A stretch of DNA of 64,000 bases from assembly GCA_948567375.1 (NCBI GenBank), contig OX419756.1, positions 34,698,552 to 34,762,551 of the forward strand, given 5' to 3'. The notes under the pieces were generated by a model. That model was not told where the DNA came from. It saw nothing but the letters and a program-made list of their open reading frames with translations, and searched no databases. The translations under genes were made by a program, and so were the position numbers. This document shows, piece after piece, positions 44,901 through 52,826 of the stretch (position 1 is the stretch's first letter; the number at the start of each line of letters is the position of its first letter). The stretch comes from Lunularia cruciata. Taxonomy: Eukaryota > Streptophyta > Marchantiopsida > Lunulariales > Lunulariaceae.

Positions 44901-46749
44901 ATGGGGTATCTGAATGTGAAGTGTTGGTGGTATTAGTCACAGGAACAATGACTCTATGGTTTGATGGCCCAATCCTCAAGTACCCTTTGTGCCATCGATC
45001 AGTTGTGCGTGCTGCTCTCAACCATGGCCTCCCAAGAAGTAAGTCATAGCTTGAATCCTTCAAGACTTGGAAAGTCATGAGATTTTGAACTCCCATAACT
45101 GAAACTACCACCTTATCCATCACCCCTACTGGTCGAACTTGTTGCTTGTTTGCCATGCTCACCACAAATGTTGAAGGTCTTGAGGGTATCATACCCAACT
45201 TCTTCATCAACCTTTCTGACATGGCATTCACTGCTGATCCTCCATCAACCAATGCATCCTTGATGTTGTGACCATTCACTCTCACATCAATCTTGGAGGC
45301 ATATTCACAAGCCTCCCATGGTGCTGGCTTGGCATCCACCACCCCCATTGATACTGGAACTTTTGCCTTCTTCTTCTTTTTGCTCCTTGTAGAACTCAAA
45401 CCACCTCTAAGCTCCTTTCTCAAGGTAGGGTTCAAAGCAATTAATTGGCCCACTGTGATGTTAGCCTTGTGACTACCAACATCCTCCAACACATTGTAGT
45501 TCCATTGTTGCTTTGAGATCAAGAAGTCCTCCATCCCCAACTTCTTCCTTGGAGTCTTTGTTGTTGATGGTGTTGAGGTGTGAGTGCTCCTAGTAGACAT
45601 AGGAGTATCCTTGCTTGAAGTAAATCCTTGAGAAGAGTGAACATCCTCTGCAAAACGAGCTCTCTTCTTCTCTTGTGCCAAAAGCTCCAAATTAAGACCC
45701 TTGGAGTTTGAGCACTCTCCCTTCTCATACTTGCTCTCAACCACATCTATGGATGCTATCCCCTTACCTTTGTTGGGATTAGGAGCCACTTGGGTTTCAC
45801 TACCTCCCTCTTTCCCTCTATTGGCTCCCTCATAACCCCTTCCTCCATGGTAAGTGGAATTTGGGCAATTCCTTTGGATATGGCCTCTTCCTCCACAACC
45901 AAAACAATTTCTATCATTGAAATTGTTGGCTGGTTGGCCTCCTCTATATGGATAGTTTCCATAACTCCTAGGTCCTCTCCCTACATTCTGATCCACCTCT
46001 CTCTTCTCCCATAGTTGCACCACATTGATCTTGAGATCCGCAAGTTGTTCTGTGATGGTTTGGAGTGGATCTTTTGGTGGAGGTGCAAGAATTGGAGCAA
46101 CTACTACTTGTGGTGCAACCCTTGTCACCAAAGTATCAGAAGTTCCACCATACTTGTAGCCTTGAGGAGGATGCACAACCTCCTTCACCACCAAATCACT
46201 CTCATCCCCTTCCAAACTCTCCTCCATACGAATTGCGATCTTGATAGCTTCAACCTTGGAAGAAGGTTTCTCATATCTCACCTTGCTTCTAATTTGTGGT
46301 CTCAATCCTCCCACAAAATTCTTGGTGAGCATGGCCCCTATGCCAATCATTGTAGTCTCCACATCATCCCCACCCTTCCTCAACACTATGCGAAATCTGG
46401 ACTCCAACTTTTCCACTCTTTCCACATAGACCCTCACTTTCTCTCCATCTCCTTGCTTGAGAAATGTAACCTCACTCATCAATCTCTCATAACTCTCATC
46501 AGGAAGAAAGTTCTCAATGAGTGCTGAAGTCAAAGTCTCCCAAGACTCCTCTTCCCCCTCTCTCCTCTCTCTCTTTTGGTATTCTGACTCATACCATGTA
46601 AGTGCTGCATCCTCAAAGAAATCTGGTAATAATGAGGCCCACTCATTCTTCCTCCTCTCATTGTTTCCTATGCAAGCTCTCTTGAAGTCTCTCACAAAGG
46701 CCTCCACATCTTCTCCATCCTTGCCAAAGAAAACCGGAAGTTTCCCCAT
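41923..46749 (-). CDS. Gag-Pol polyprotein, Ty3/gypsy, 1608 residues, intact
   Basis: ATG at 46749, TAG at 41925-41923, no internal stop or frameshift. Domains: retrotrans_gag about 1-180; zinc knuckle C282-x2-C285-x4-H290-x4-C295; aspartic protease with the active site as D502-G-G-S in LVDGGSAVNAM and the second loop LLGRPWL at 571-577; acidic spacer 620-660; RT with LRVCVDYKKLN (789-799), MPFGLCNAPATFQRFMN (861-877) and FIDD (891-894; usually YIDD); RNase H with D1042 in LYTDAS and D1109 in TDHK; integrase zinc site H1252, H1260, C1291, C1294 and catalytic D1322, D1382, E1418 (D-x59-D-x35-E). The C-terminus (GPFIVEKVWGNYTYDL) has the GPF/Y-like module but no chromodomain. Gag and Pol are in one frame, so no recoding is needed. 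All key catalytic residues are present. Confidence 0.95.
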   Translation of the reverse strand: MGKLPVFFGKDGEDVEAFVRDFKRACIGNNERRKNEWASLLPDFFEDAALTWYESEYQKRERREGEEESWETLTSALIENFLPDESYERLMSEVTFLKQGDGEKVRVYVERVEKLESRFRIVLRKGGDDVETTMIGIGAMLTKNFVGGLRPQIRSKVRYEKPSSKVEAIKIAIRMEESLEGDESDLVVKEVVHPPQGYKYGGTSDTLVTRVAPQVVVAPILAPPPKDPLQTITEQLADLKINVVQLWEKREVDQNVGRGPRSYGNYPYRGGQPANNFNDRNCFGCGGRGHIQRNCPNSTYHGGRGYEGANRGKEGGSETQVAPNPNKGKGIASIDVVESKYEKGECSNSKGLNLELLAQEKKRARFAEDVHSSQGFTSSKDTPMSTRSTHTSTPSTTKTPRKKLGMEDFLISKQQWNYNVLEDVGSHKANITVGQLIALNPTLRKELRGGLSSTRSKKKKKAKVPVSMGVVDAKPAPWEACEYASKIDVRVNGHNIKDALVDGGSAVNAMSERLMKKLGMIPSRPSTFVVSMANKQQVRPVGVMDKVVVSVMGVQNLMTFQVLKDSSYDLLLGRPWLRAARTTDRWHKGYLRIGPSNHRVIVPVTNTTNTSHSDTPSSNYWESDSEEGASGVDTSMEEETSTEEDESESDSDVYPLCAMDFAPKPEVLKDPDKSPLTLEEVERRLSTLKYGPNVTKEEKVRFEEIFRKFIHVFAFSYKDLKEVTLEEHKIEVESHARPIRQKQRRISPPISLVVKEEIDKLKEAGFIFEVENSEWVSPIVIVKKKNGKLRVCVDYKKLNAVTKKDYYPLPFIDEILEEVAGHERYSFGDGYSGYNQIKIAPEHQQLTTFTTPWGTYAFKVMPFGLCNAPATFQRFMNKVFEPFIGKFVRDFIDDFCVYGSKEEHFEHLIKVLQRLDEANASLNPEKCIFGCEEGLLLGHIISKDGIAVDPEKVRKISDLPFPSSLTKLRQFLGMVGYYRRFIFSFSNKAYALTIYMKKGVDYMVILEDKEALKAFEELKQSLVVAPILAKPDWSKPFILYTDASNVAIGCTLSQLDQDGHDHPIAYASRQMVSAEKNYSVTEREGLAVIFGLKKFRHYLIGGKATIVTDHKALKYIFNKPNVEGRLARWMILLSEYDYTIEDRPGKKHANADLLSRAYDHDGDEPVDDSFPDEELMTISVTQEVPMEYKEIVDFVTRGNYPEGMHARERKALAARSRPYTMVDDILFHQGADGLLRRAVGKEESILLIKEFHEGLVCGGHFAGKVTAFKILDAGYHWRGIFKDCLDYCKTCHVCQAFARKSTSTPPLRSIPLLGPFEKWGIDFVGPLNRTPRNNRYIVVVTDYLTKWVEARPLRDKNEDEVGRFLYERIITRFGCPLELVSDRGGEFTGSITTTMLRHFSITHRVTTSYKPNSNGLAERTNQTLCMMLAKDAEMEGAKHHWDKRIHAVLWEYRTTMKTSTGYSPFQLVYGIESTLPIHFDLPTFQSIHRRLKKAQGSDAEKSRKDQLMELEEARAVAMVRVEQAQRKQKESYDKRQGKKKVEPFKEGDWVMLFDSIRFKRVQKKFLPKYFGPFIVEKVWGNYTYDLKELGGRHFDRINHDKLKMYHRR

Positions 46750-46764
46750 CTTAACCCCTCACTA

Positions 46765-46827
46765 TCTTTCTTTTCTCTTAATTTTTTTTTTCTCTTTTCT
46801 TTTCTCTCACTCTATTACTAATAGAGT
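46765..46827 (-). promoter_or_regulatory. A/G-rich tract and 19-bp perfect dyad upstream of the gag-pol ATG
   Basis: On the sense (minus) strand a nearly pure purine stretch of 44 nt (46808-46765, broken by TT) ends 15 nt before the gag-pol ATG. Just upstream is ACTCTATTA-G-TAATAGAGT (46827-46809), a perfect inverted repeat with 9-bp arms. It could assist internal initiation, act as a splice-acceptor region, or serve as an internal polypurine tract. No choice can be made from sequence alone. Confidence 0.5.
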
Positions 46828-46984
46828 ATATACATGACTAACACCATCTGAGAATAATCCACTCTAGGGAACACAAAAGGTTCAGGTTGCTCCAAGATTT
46901 CTATAGCAACATCAAATCCTAGAGTGCATATTAATCTAACTCTCATGGATAATTTATCCATAAGTTGAAAGATTATCTCCATCA

Positions 46985-47458
46985 CTAATCTTGAGAACTA
47001 GCTGATGAAGGTGGTAGTATTTCTGTAGCTGTACTAAGACTCTCTCCAAGATCCTTCACCAAAGTTTCCAAAAGTGCTTTTACTCCACTACACTCATGTC
47101 CTTTTGGAAGTCCTTCAACTCCACAAACCTCACACAACTCCTTGGTCTTAGATCTTCTCCCTCCCAATCTTGGTGAAGAAGGTCCAACATGCAAACCCAA
47201 GTCAAGTAAGCCTCTCCTTTCCCTCAATCTCTTGCTCTCAAAGGTTAATGGACATGAACTTGCCTTATGTCCCTTCTCTCCACATAGAAAGCACTTAGAC
47301 TCACTCTTTCCTCCAAGTGGTGTAGGTTTTTGGATCCTCTCAACACTCTCTTCAAATTCTATTGTAAACTCTCTTTTCCTCAAATCCACCCCTACAATCA
47401 CCTCAAACCCTTGGGGAACCTTGCATAATCTCAATTTCCACTCTTGATGACCCTCCAT
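46985..47458 (-). CDS. Extra zinc-knuckle ORF upstream of gag-pol (157 residues)
   Basis: Open from ATG 47458 (MEGHQEWKLRLCKVPQGF) to the stop at 46985; upstream in-frame extension to a GTG at 47482 is possible but unlikely in a plant. Residues 56-69 form a canonical CCHC knuckle, C-x2-C-x4-H-x4-C (CFLCGEKGHKASSC). Residues 109-123 have a second Cys/His cluster, C-x2-C-x8-H-x-C (CEVCGVEGLPKGHEC). The C-terminus is Ser/Thr rich. It is within the element, sense orientation, 235 nt before gag-pol, and not in frame with it. It is not a normal gypsy ORF. Possible roles are nucleic-acid binding or a captured host fragment; family not recognised. Intact in an otherwise intact element, so likely expressed or recently so. 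Confidence 0.65.
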   Translation of the reverse strand: MEGHQEWKLRLCKVPQGFEVIVGVDLRKREFTIEFEESVERIQKPTPLGGKSESKCFLCGEKGHKASSCPLTFESKRLRERRGLLDLGLHVGPSSPRLGGRRSKTKELCEVCGVEGLPKGHECSGVKALLETLVKDLGESLSTATEILPPSSASSQD

Positions 47459-48106
47459 GTTCCCAAAGATGAATCTAAACACTCAAACATGCTTTTTGTT
47501 GATCTCAAACTTCTCATGCATGAGATCTCCACTCTGCAGAATTGACCCTTCCTCACAATGTCACTCAAATCTCCCAACGAATATGTTACAGTCCTCTGAA
47601 ATTTTCCACACTTGATCAGAACTCCAGGGCGTCCCTCCCTGCAAAATTTTAGATCTTTTCATCGAGCCATTTGGCCTAGACACCTTTCTATTCAGCACCC
47701 ATATTTCAGATTTGGTCTGAAAACCACCCCCCTCACTTCAAAAACTCATAACGCACTGCGAAAAAATAATCTCTCTCTAATTTTTGTGGCACCAGGTAGG
47801 ATACAATGCACTAAATTTTCTTGGAAATTTTCAGGACAATTCACTAAAAATTGAAGAAATGGCGGACTCTGTACAATTTTCCAGAGAGCATGCAGTTGCG
47901 GGAGCACTTTACCCTATCAACTTTCAAAAATTCTAGCCCAGTGCGCATAGAAGCTCTCTCAATAATTTGAAGTGTGCTAACTGAAAGATAACCCAAGCTA
48001 TCATGTGTAGAAATCTCAAGACCAGATCTCAAACTTGAGATTTTGCCCAAAATCACCTTAATCCCCAAAATCTGCAATCCACCTCACACAATCTCTCCAA
48101 TTCCTC
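47459..48106 (-). other. Gypsy element leader, no clear ORF
   Basis: About 650 nt of element leader between the 56-codon ORF and the 157-codon ORF. It has short opposite-strand ORFs only. No motif recognised. Confidence 0.5.
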
Positions 48107-48277
48107 TCATGTGTACAAGATGTACAAAATCACCTCAAAGACATCATAATGAACTACAGGGTATACAAATGGATCTTGGTTCTCTAACATAAGTTCAGCC
48201 CTCTCCTCTCCTAATGTTCTCTCCAAGTGAGCTCTCATAGCCTCCTTCTGCCTAATGTAGAATTGGACGCGGAACAT
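48107..48277 (-). CDS. Short leader ORF of the gypsy element (56 codons)
   Basis: Begins with an ATG at 48277, 21 nt inside the primer site, and ends at 48107. The product starts MFRVQFYIRQKEAMRAHLER and has a charged helix followed by a hydrophobic end (VFEVILYILYT). It would be the first ORF on the genomic RNA. Open reading may be chance; no family recognised. If translated it would act as an upstream ORF for the two longer ones. Confidence 0.35.
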   Translation of the reverse strand: MFRVQFYIRQKEAMRAHLERTLGEERAELMLENQDPFVYPVVHYDVFEVILYILYT

Positions 48278-48297
48278 TATCTTGCCTTCTAGAGAGG

Positions 48298-48314
48298 TCC
48301 CGGCAACGGAACCA
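48298..48314 (-). other. Primer-binding site of the gypsy element, tRNA-Asp-like
   Basis: Reads TGGTTCCGTTGCCGGGA on the minus strand, 4 nt from the LTR. The inner CCGTTGCCGGG part matches the known plant tRNA-Asp primer site (TGGCGCCGTTGCCGGGGA), but the acceptor part differs at two positions (TT for CG). Either a tRNA with this acceptor stem is the primer, or the match is imperfect. Confidence 0.75.
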
Positions 48315-48318
48315 AAAA

Positions 48319-49010
48319 TGTGGGCCGGCCTGTCTCTCACTCAGGATGAACCTCTGATGGCTATTATGGTAGCGCACCATGGACTAAGAAGACAAGGAAC
48401 CCCAACTCCATCATACTCCTCCAAGGCTAACACTCCAAGACTCAAGACATTGCTCACTAGAGAACTCAATGAGAGAGAGATAGTTGCAAATGAAAGGATG
48501 ATGAGTACCTCCTCACTCCTTGTTTATATACTTGTGAAATAGTTACGTACCAAAGTTACTAATTACCGTAGTAACTCAAGTTACTAGACTAAAAGTCAAG
48601 TAAAGTCAAAAAGTAGAAAGGAATATCCATTCACATGGGCATATTCCCCTAAGCATGTGGTCTTATCTTGACCCAACCACTAAAGCAAGGATTCCTTCAC
48701 ATGGGCTATCCTTGGACTAAAGAAGAATCCAAAACAAAAAGGCTTGCGGGCCCAAGAGTTCTCAACTCTTTCCCCAAAGCCAAACACCTAGGAATAATAC
48801 CAAGTCAACACACTAAAATCCAAAATAGTGGTGCTCATCTTTTCTACTTCCTCTAAAGTAAGGTCCCATCTATCTTAGCTATGACTAACTTAAGCTAACC
48901 ATGACTAATATAGAACCATCCTTTATCTCTATATAAATAATATCTCTTAAGTACTTGTAATACCAAGCTAAATATCACAATACCACACACATGCACAAAT
49001 GGGTGTTACA
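48319..49010 (-). repeat. 5' LTR of the gypsy element (692 bp), promoter LTR
   Basis: TG...CA ended, 692 bp, nearly identical to 41183-41874. On the minus strand, TATATAAA at 48530-48523 lies about 205 nt before the LTR end, a plausible TATA box that puts R and U5 in the last 175 nt or so. Upstream of it in U3 (about 48541-48590) AGTTAC/GTAACT motifs occur five times in 50 bp. The primer site follows 4 nt inside. Confidence 0.95.
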
Positions 49011-49880
49011 GGACCTGGAGAAGCTGGTTCTAATGAGACAAGAATCACTTCATTTGGACATGTGAATGTAAAAATACTATCTTTCAAATTTGTAGTGCAC
49101 AAAGATACCAAAGGCTGCAAAAATTGAGGTACCTAGAGCTTAAAATCCTTCCTCTAAACTCTGTCAATAAGTTCTCAATGTAGAGGTCTGAGTGAGCTGA
49201 TTCTAATGAAACAAAGATCACTTCATTTGGATCATTGAGTACAAAGATACAATAGCTTGAATTTACACTTCACAATGTTGTGATATACGAAGAGTCACAG
49301 ATTTCAAATTGTCATAACTTCCTTGTCTGACCTCCAATTGAAACAGATCAGAACTCAATAGATAACTTGCACAATACTTGTTCTACTGCCACAAAAACCA
49401 CTAGATTTGGACCTATAAGTACAAAGCAATCCCACTTCACATGTGCAGATCTTAACTCCAAGTACTTGGAAGTGTCATAGTGAAACAAATGGTCATATCA
49501 TCTGCCCTGGATATTTATCTAAACTTTCTGCATAGATGTGGTCTTCAATTGTGTTTGACATCGATCAAAAGAGTTGTTCAAGGTGATCCAATGCCACAAA
49601 AATCACTCCATCTGGACTCCAAAGGATGAAAAAATGAACTCTTAAAATGGATCATATGTCAAAATATTCAATCAATCATTACTTATGGCATAAAGTTCAG
49701 AAAGGTGTAATCTTGGTGGTCATGGAAAGCTCTTGGCAAGGTGCTTCTAACAAGACAAATACTGCAAGGTTTGGACAAGTAAATGCTTAGATATGGTATG
49801 CCAAATTTTTGAGAAATCTCTACTCCCAAAATTTTGAAATCTCTCTCTTGAACCATGCCAAGCATGAAAAAAAAACAAAA
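49011..49880 (-). mobile_element. LINE alpha A9, 5' UTR remainder
   Basis: Resumes as GGACCTGGAGAAGCTGG, which matches the A3 and A6 5' UTRs directly after the point where A9 broke at 41182. Monomer cores can be seen near 49025, 49190, 49380, 49560 and 49720. The 5' terminus is near 49860 (AATCTCTACTCCC..., CTCTCTTGAACC), followed by an A-rich stretch. Confidence 0.75.
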
Positions 49881-49887
49881 ATAGAAA

Positions 49888-50032
49888 ATATTGTTTTAAC
49901 TTTCTCCACATTTTTCCACCATGTCTTCTTAGTACATGGACCCCAAATCTAAGCACCATAGAGAACCACCGACTGCACAAGAGATCTGAACAACACCTTC
50001 TTCAACTCCCATGTGGTAAGATGAGCAAGTCT
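49888..50032 (-). mobile_element. LINE alpha A11, left fragment (RT C-terminus)
   Basis: Minus-strand RT thumb sequence (TTCCACCATGTCTTCTTAGT ... AAGATGAGCAAGTCTAG). The next bases of the family (AGCAATTCATGAGTG) are found at 55998, so plus-strand copy A12 with its nested passengers interrupts it. It is the outermost layer of a four-level nest. Confidence 0.75.
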
Positions 50033-50115
50033 AGATCATCAATTGTTGCATAGCAATTCTATATCCTTAGAGTGTTGTTTTGAATACTCATGGACTCACA
50101 CATACCAAGTACTCA
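50033..50115 (+). mobile_element. LINE alpha A12, 5' part (ORF1 end, UAG, endonuclease start)
   Basis: 5'-truncated plus-strand copy starting in the last codons of ORF1, with TAG at 50051-50053 followed by CAATTC. The endonuclease start is damaged (TTT TGA). It ends ACCAAGTACTCA, where A13 is inserted; the continuation CTCAAGTGCTCAGCC is at 52827. Confidence 0.75.
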
Positions 50116-50925
50116 ATGAAACAATGAAACAATAAAATATAAAGCCCGGAATACCCAAAGAGTCAAAGGCAAAAAACACAATGCAAAACACATGAAATGT
50201 GAGCCTAGGCAAGAGCCTAGGGCATCTGACCAATCTGTAACAAATTGGTCCGATGTAAACTAACCTTGGTCATGTACTTCCTTAATGCTAAAGCCTCAAT
50301 CTATAAGAGTGTTGAGAAATAATTACAACTCATTTTACATCTGACTCATTTGACCTCAACTTTGCTCATAGTACACAATTTGCAAAGTTGCATGAAATGC
50401 TCTATCTGTTTCCAATGTCATTGTTCTACTTCTAGTCTATGAGAGCTACTTCTATACTAAGCAATAACATGTCTAAGTAAAGTAGAAATCTTAGCCAAGA
50501 GATAATCTTGCTCACAATACACCAACATAGGATTTACAAACCGCTGATAGAAAACCATCTTGGTAGATAGTTGTTGCCATAAGTGTACTTAAAATTGCTC
50601 CTTGATCACTTCTCGGATTGCAATAGGCCCTAATCTCCAATATTGCTCTGTACAATTCCACCTTGTGGCCCATGCAATTAGATTTCTATACCAACCAATA
50701 GATAGAGTGGCACAAAAAGCTTAGTAAGGAAGTCTCTCATGCTCCATGGGCCTCACCTTAGTGGCACATATGAGAGCTAAGAATAAAGCTTCAGTCTCAA
50801 GAGGCAAAAACCCTTTTTCAGCAAGCAGCAATACATAAGGAATTTGAGTCCTCGCTCCATGTTCATCACATAAAAAAATAGTTTCTCATCTTTCTCCACC
50901 TTTTGCCACCATGTCTTCTTAGTAC
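50116..50925 (-). mobile_element. LINE alpha A13, 3' part (tail, 3' UTR, RT C-terminus)
   Basis: Tail ATGAAACAATGAAACAATAAA at 50116, 3' UTR, decayed CCHC knuckle region, and RT thumb, on the minus strand. It is broken at CTTAGTAC (50925) by a solo LTR and resumes at 51618. It lies inside A12. Confidence 0.8.
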
Positions 50926-51617
50926 TATGAGTCAGTTTGTCTCTCACTCAGGATGAACCTCTGATGGCTTTTATGGTAGCGCACCATGGACTAAGAAGGC
51001 AAGGAACCCCAACTCCATCATACTCCTCCAAGGCTAACACTCTAAGACTCAAGACATTGCTCACTAGAGAACTCAATGAGAGAGAGATAGTTGCAAATGA
51101 AAGGATGATAAGTACCTCCTCACCCCTTGTTTATATACTTGTGAAATAGTTACATACCAAAGTTACTAATTACTATAGTCACTCAAGTTACTAGGCTAAA
51201 AGTCAAGTAAAGTCAAAAAGTAGAAAGGAATATCCATTCATATAGGCATATTCCCCTAAGCATGTGATCTTATCTTGACCCAACCACTAAGTCAAGGATC
51301 CCTTCACATGGGCTATCCTTGGACTATAGAAGAATCCAAAACAAAAAGGTTTGCGGGCCCAAGAGTTCTCAACTCTTTCCTCAAAGCCAAACACCTAAGA
51401 ATAATACCAAGTCAACACACTAGAATCAAAAATAATGGTGCTCATCTTTTCCACTTCCTCTAAAGTAAGGTTCCCTCTATCTTAGCTATGACTAATTTTA
51501 GCTAATCATGACTAATGTAGAACCATCCTTTATCTCTATATAAATAATATCTCTCAAGTACTTGTAATACCAAGCTAAATATCACAATACCACACACATG
51601 CACAAATGGGTGTTACA
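50926..51617 (-). repeat. Solo LTR of the same gypsy family (692 bp)
   Basis: Same length as the LTRs of the complete element but with many substitutions, including the first bases TATGAGTCAG for TGTGGGCCGG. Flanks are GTAC on the left (50922-50925) and GTAT on the right (51618-51621). The uninterrupted LINE reads TTAGTACTTGGACC, so the target duplication is 4 bp with one C-to-T change. It was left by LTR-LTR recombination of an older insertion. Orientation is the same as the complete element. Confidence 0.95.
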
Positions 51618-52826
51618 GTATTTAGATCCCAAATCTGAGCACCATAGAGAACCACTAGCTGTACAAGAGATCAGAACAACACTTTCTTCAACTCCCATGT
51701 TATAAGATGAGCAAGTCTAGAGCAATTAATGAGTGAATACAAAGCTCTAAAACATGCATTGATTCTCATCTTCACACAAGTAGACCAACAATAGTCATGA
51801 GAAAACTCAAGGCCCAAGTACTTATAAGAAGAAACCTGCTCCAACATTGTCCATCAAAAAAGAAAGGTGTGATACCTTTAGAACCCACCATAATCACCTT
51901 GGACTTGTCAAGGTTCACCTCCATCTTTTTTTGATTGCCAAAGCAAAGAAGAGAATCTAACAACTTCTGTAAACTCTTTGGATTGGTGGAGAGGAGCACT
52001 ACATCATCTGCATAAAAGAGTGCATGAATCATCAAAGAGCCAACCTGTACACTTGTAGCTCCAGCTTCCATGAGTAGTCTTTCTAGGTCATTGATGAAGA
52101 TTCCAAACAGATTTGGGGATAGAGAGCAGCCTTGGATCATACTCATTAGGCTAAAGACATCTTGAGAGCTCACAAATGAAAGTCTCACAATCACTTTCTC
52201 ATAGAGTCTAGAGATAGCACCAATCAAATCCAATGAAACACCAACCTCAATGGGTCTCTCACTTAGAGATTTTCTAAGCACCTTATCAAAGGCCTTCTAA
52301 AATCAATAAATGCAACATAGAGTGCTCTCCCAACACCCTTGGATTTCCATAACAAAACATGGAGTACCAATAAGTGATCTAAAGTACTAAAGCCTGATCT
52401 GAAACTAGCTTGGCACTTAGCGCAAATTTTGTACTTTTTAACCCAAGTACTCAACCTAGACTCCAAGATTTGACCATACAACTTAGCAAAGATACTACCA
52501 ACTAGTATGGTATGGTAGTTGGTGACAACATCTCTCTAGCCAGACTTGTGAATAGAAACCTACCTTCTTCAAGCACCATCTATCAAGAAAGCCACACTTG
52601 ATTGCCTCATTCAAAGAGAAGTGAGTATTGGAATCATATGGCTACCGCTCCATTTCAGAAGTTCAACACATAGTCCATCAAGGTCTTCAGCCTAACCATT
52701 GACCAACTTCTTGAGTTGGTACTGGACATCAGCTTCAGAGATGGTGAGAGTAGATCCAAGGCTAGGTGCCATTCTTGGAGCATAAGGGAAAAAGTATAGG
52801 TTCTTCACATAGTTACAAAGCTCCTA
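51618..52826 (-). mobile_element. LINE alpha A13, 5' part (RT)
   Basis: Minus-strand RT: 51772-52281 has RKSLSERPIEVGVSLDLIG, VSSQDVFSLMSMIQGCSLSP, and YADD in HALFYADDVVLLST. 52263-52481 has QASFRSGFSTLDHLLVLHVL. Further RT N-terminal sequence runs to about 52826, where the copy is 5' truncated in the linker. Frameshifts at 52300 and elsewhere inactivate it. Confidence 0.8.

Larger units (their letters stand above)
41183..49010 (-). mobile_element. Complete, young Ty3/gypsy element (7.83 kb), inserted in LINE A9
   Basis: The element has two 692-bp LTRs (41183-41874 and 48319-49010) with one visible difference, a primer site, an open gag-pol and a purine tract, all on the minus strand. It sits in the 5' UTR of LINE A9: left flank ...TCAAGTAA-AAAC and right flank GGAC-CTGGAG rebuild the TAAGGACCT seen in A3, so the target duplication is 4 bp (GGAC, left copy now AAAC by two G-to-A changes). 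The open 1608-codon ORF and near-identical LTRs point to very recent insertion and possible activity. The domain order PR-RT-RH-INT with no chromodomain and the Asp-like primer site suggest the non-chromovirus (Athila/Tat side) branch; this clade call is inference. Confidence 0.95.

Noticed and set aside
41863-46837. Many plus-strand ORFs of 60-170 codons opposite gag-pol
   Set aside because: They are shadows of the 1608-codon minus-strand gene and have no motifs.
47459-47482. GTG-initiated 8-codon extension of the 157-codon zinc-knuckle ORF
   Set aside because: GTG starts are not expected in a plant; the ATG at 47458 is used.
48278-48340. Upstream extension of the short leader ORF through the primer site and into the LTR
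   Set aside because: It would need a GTG start and would read through the primer-binding site; the ATG at 48277 is the sensible start.
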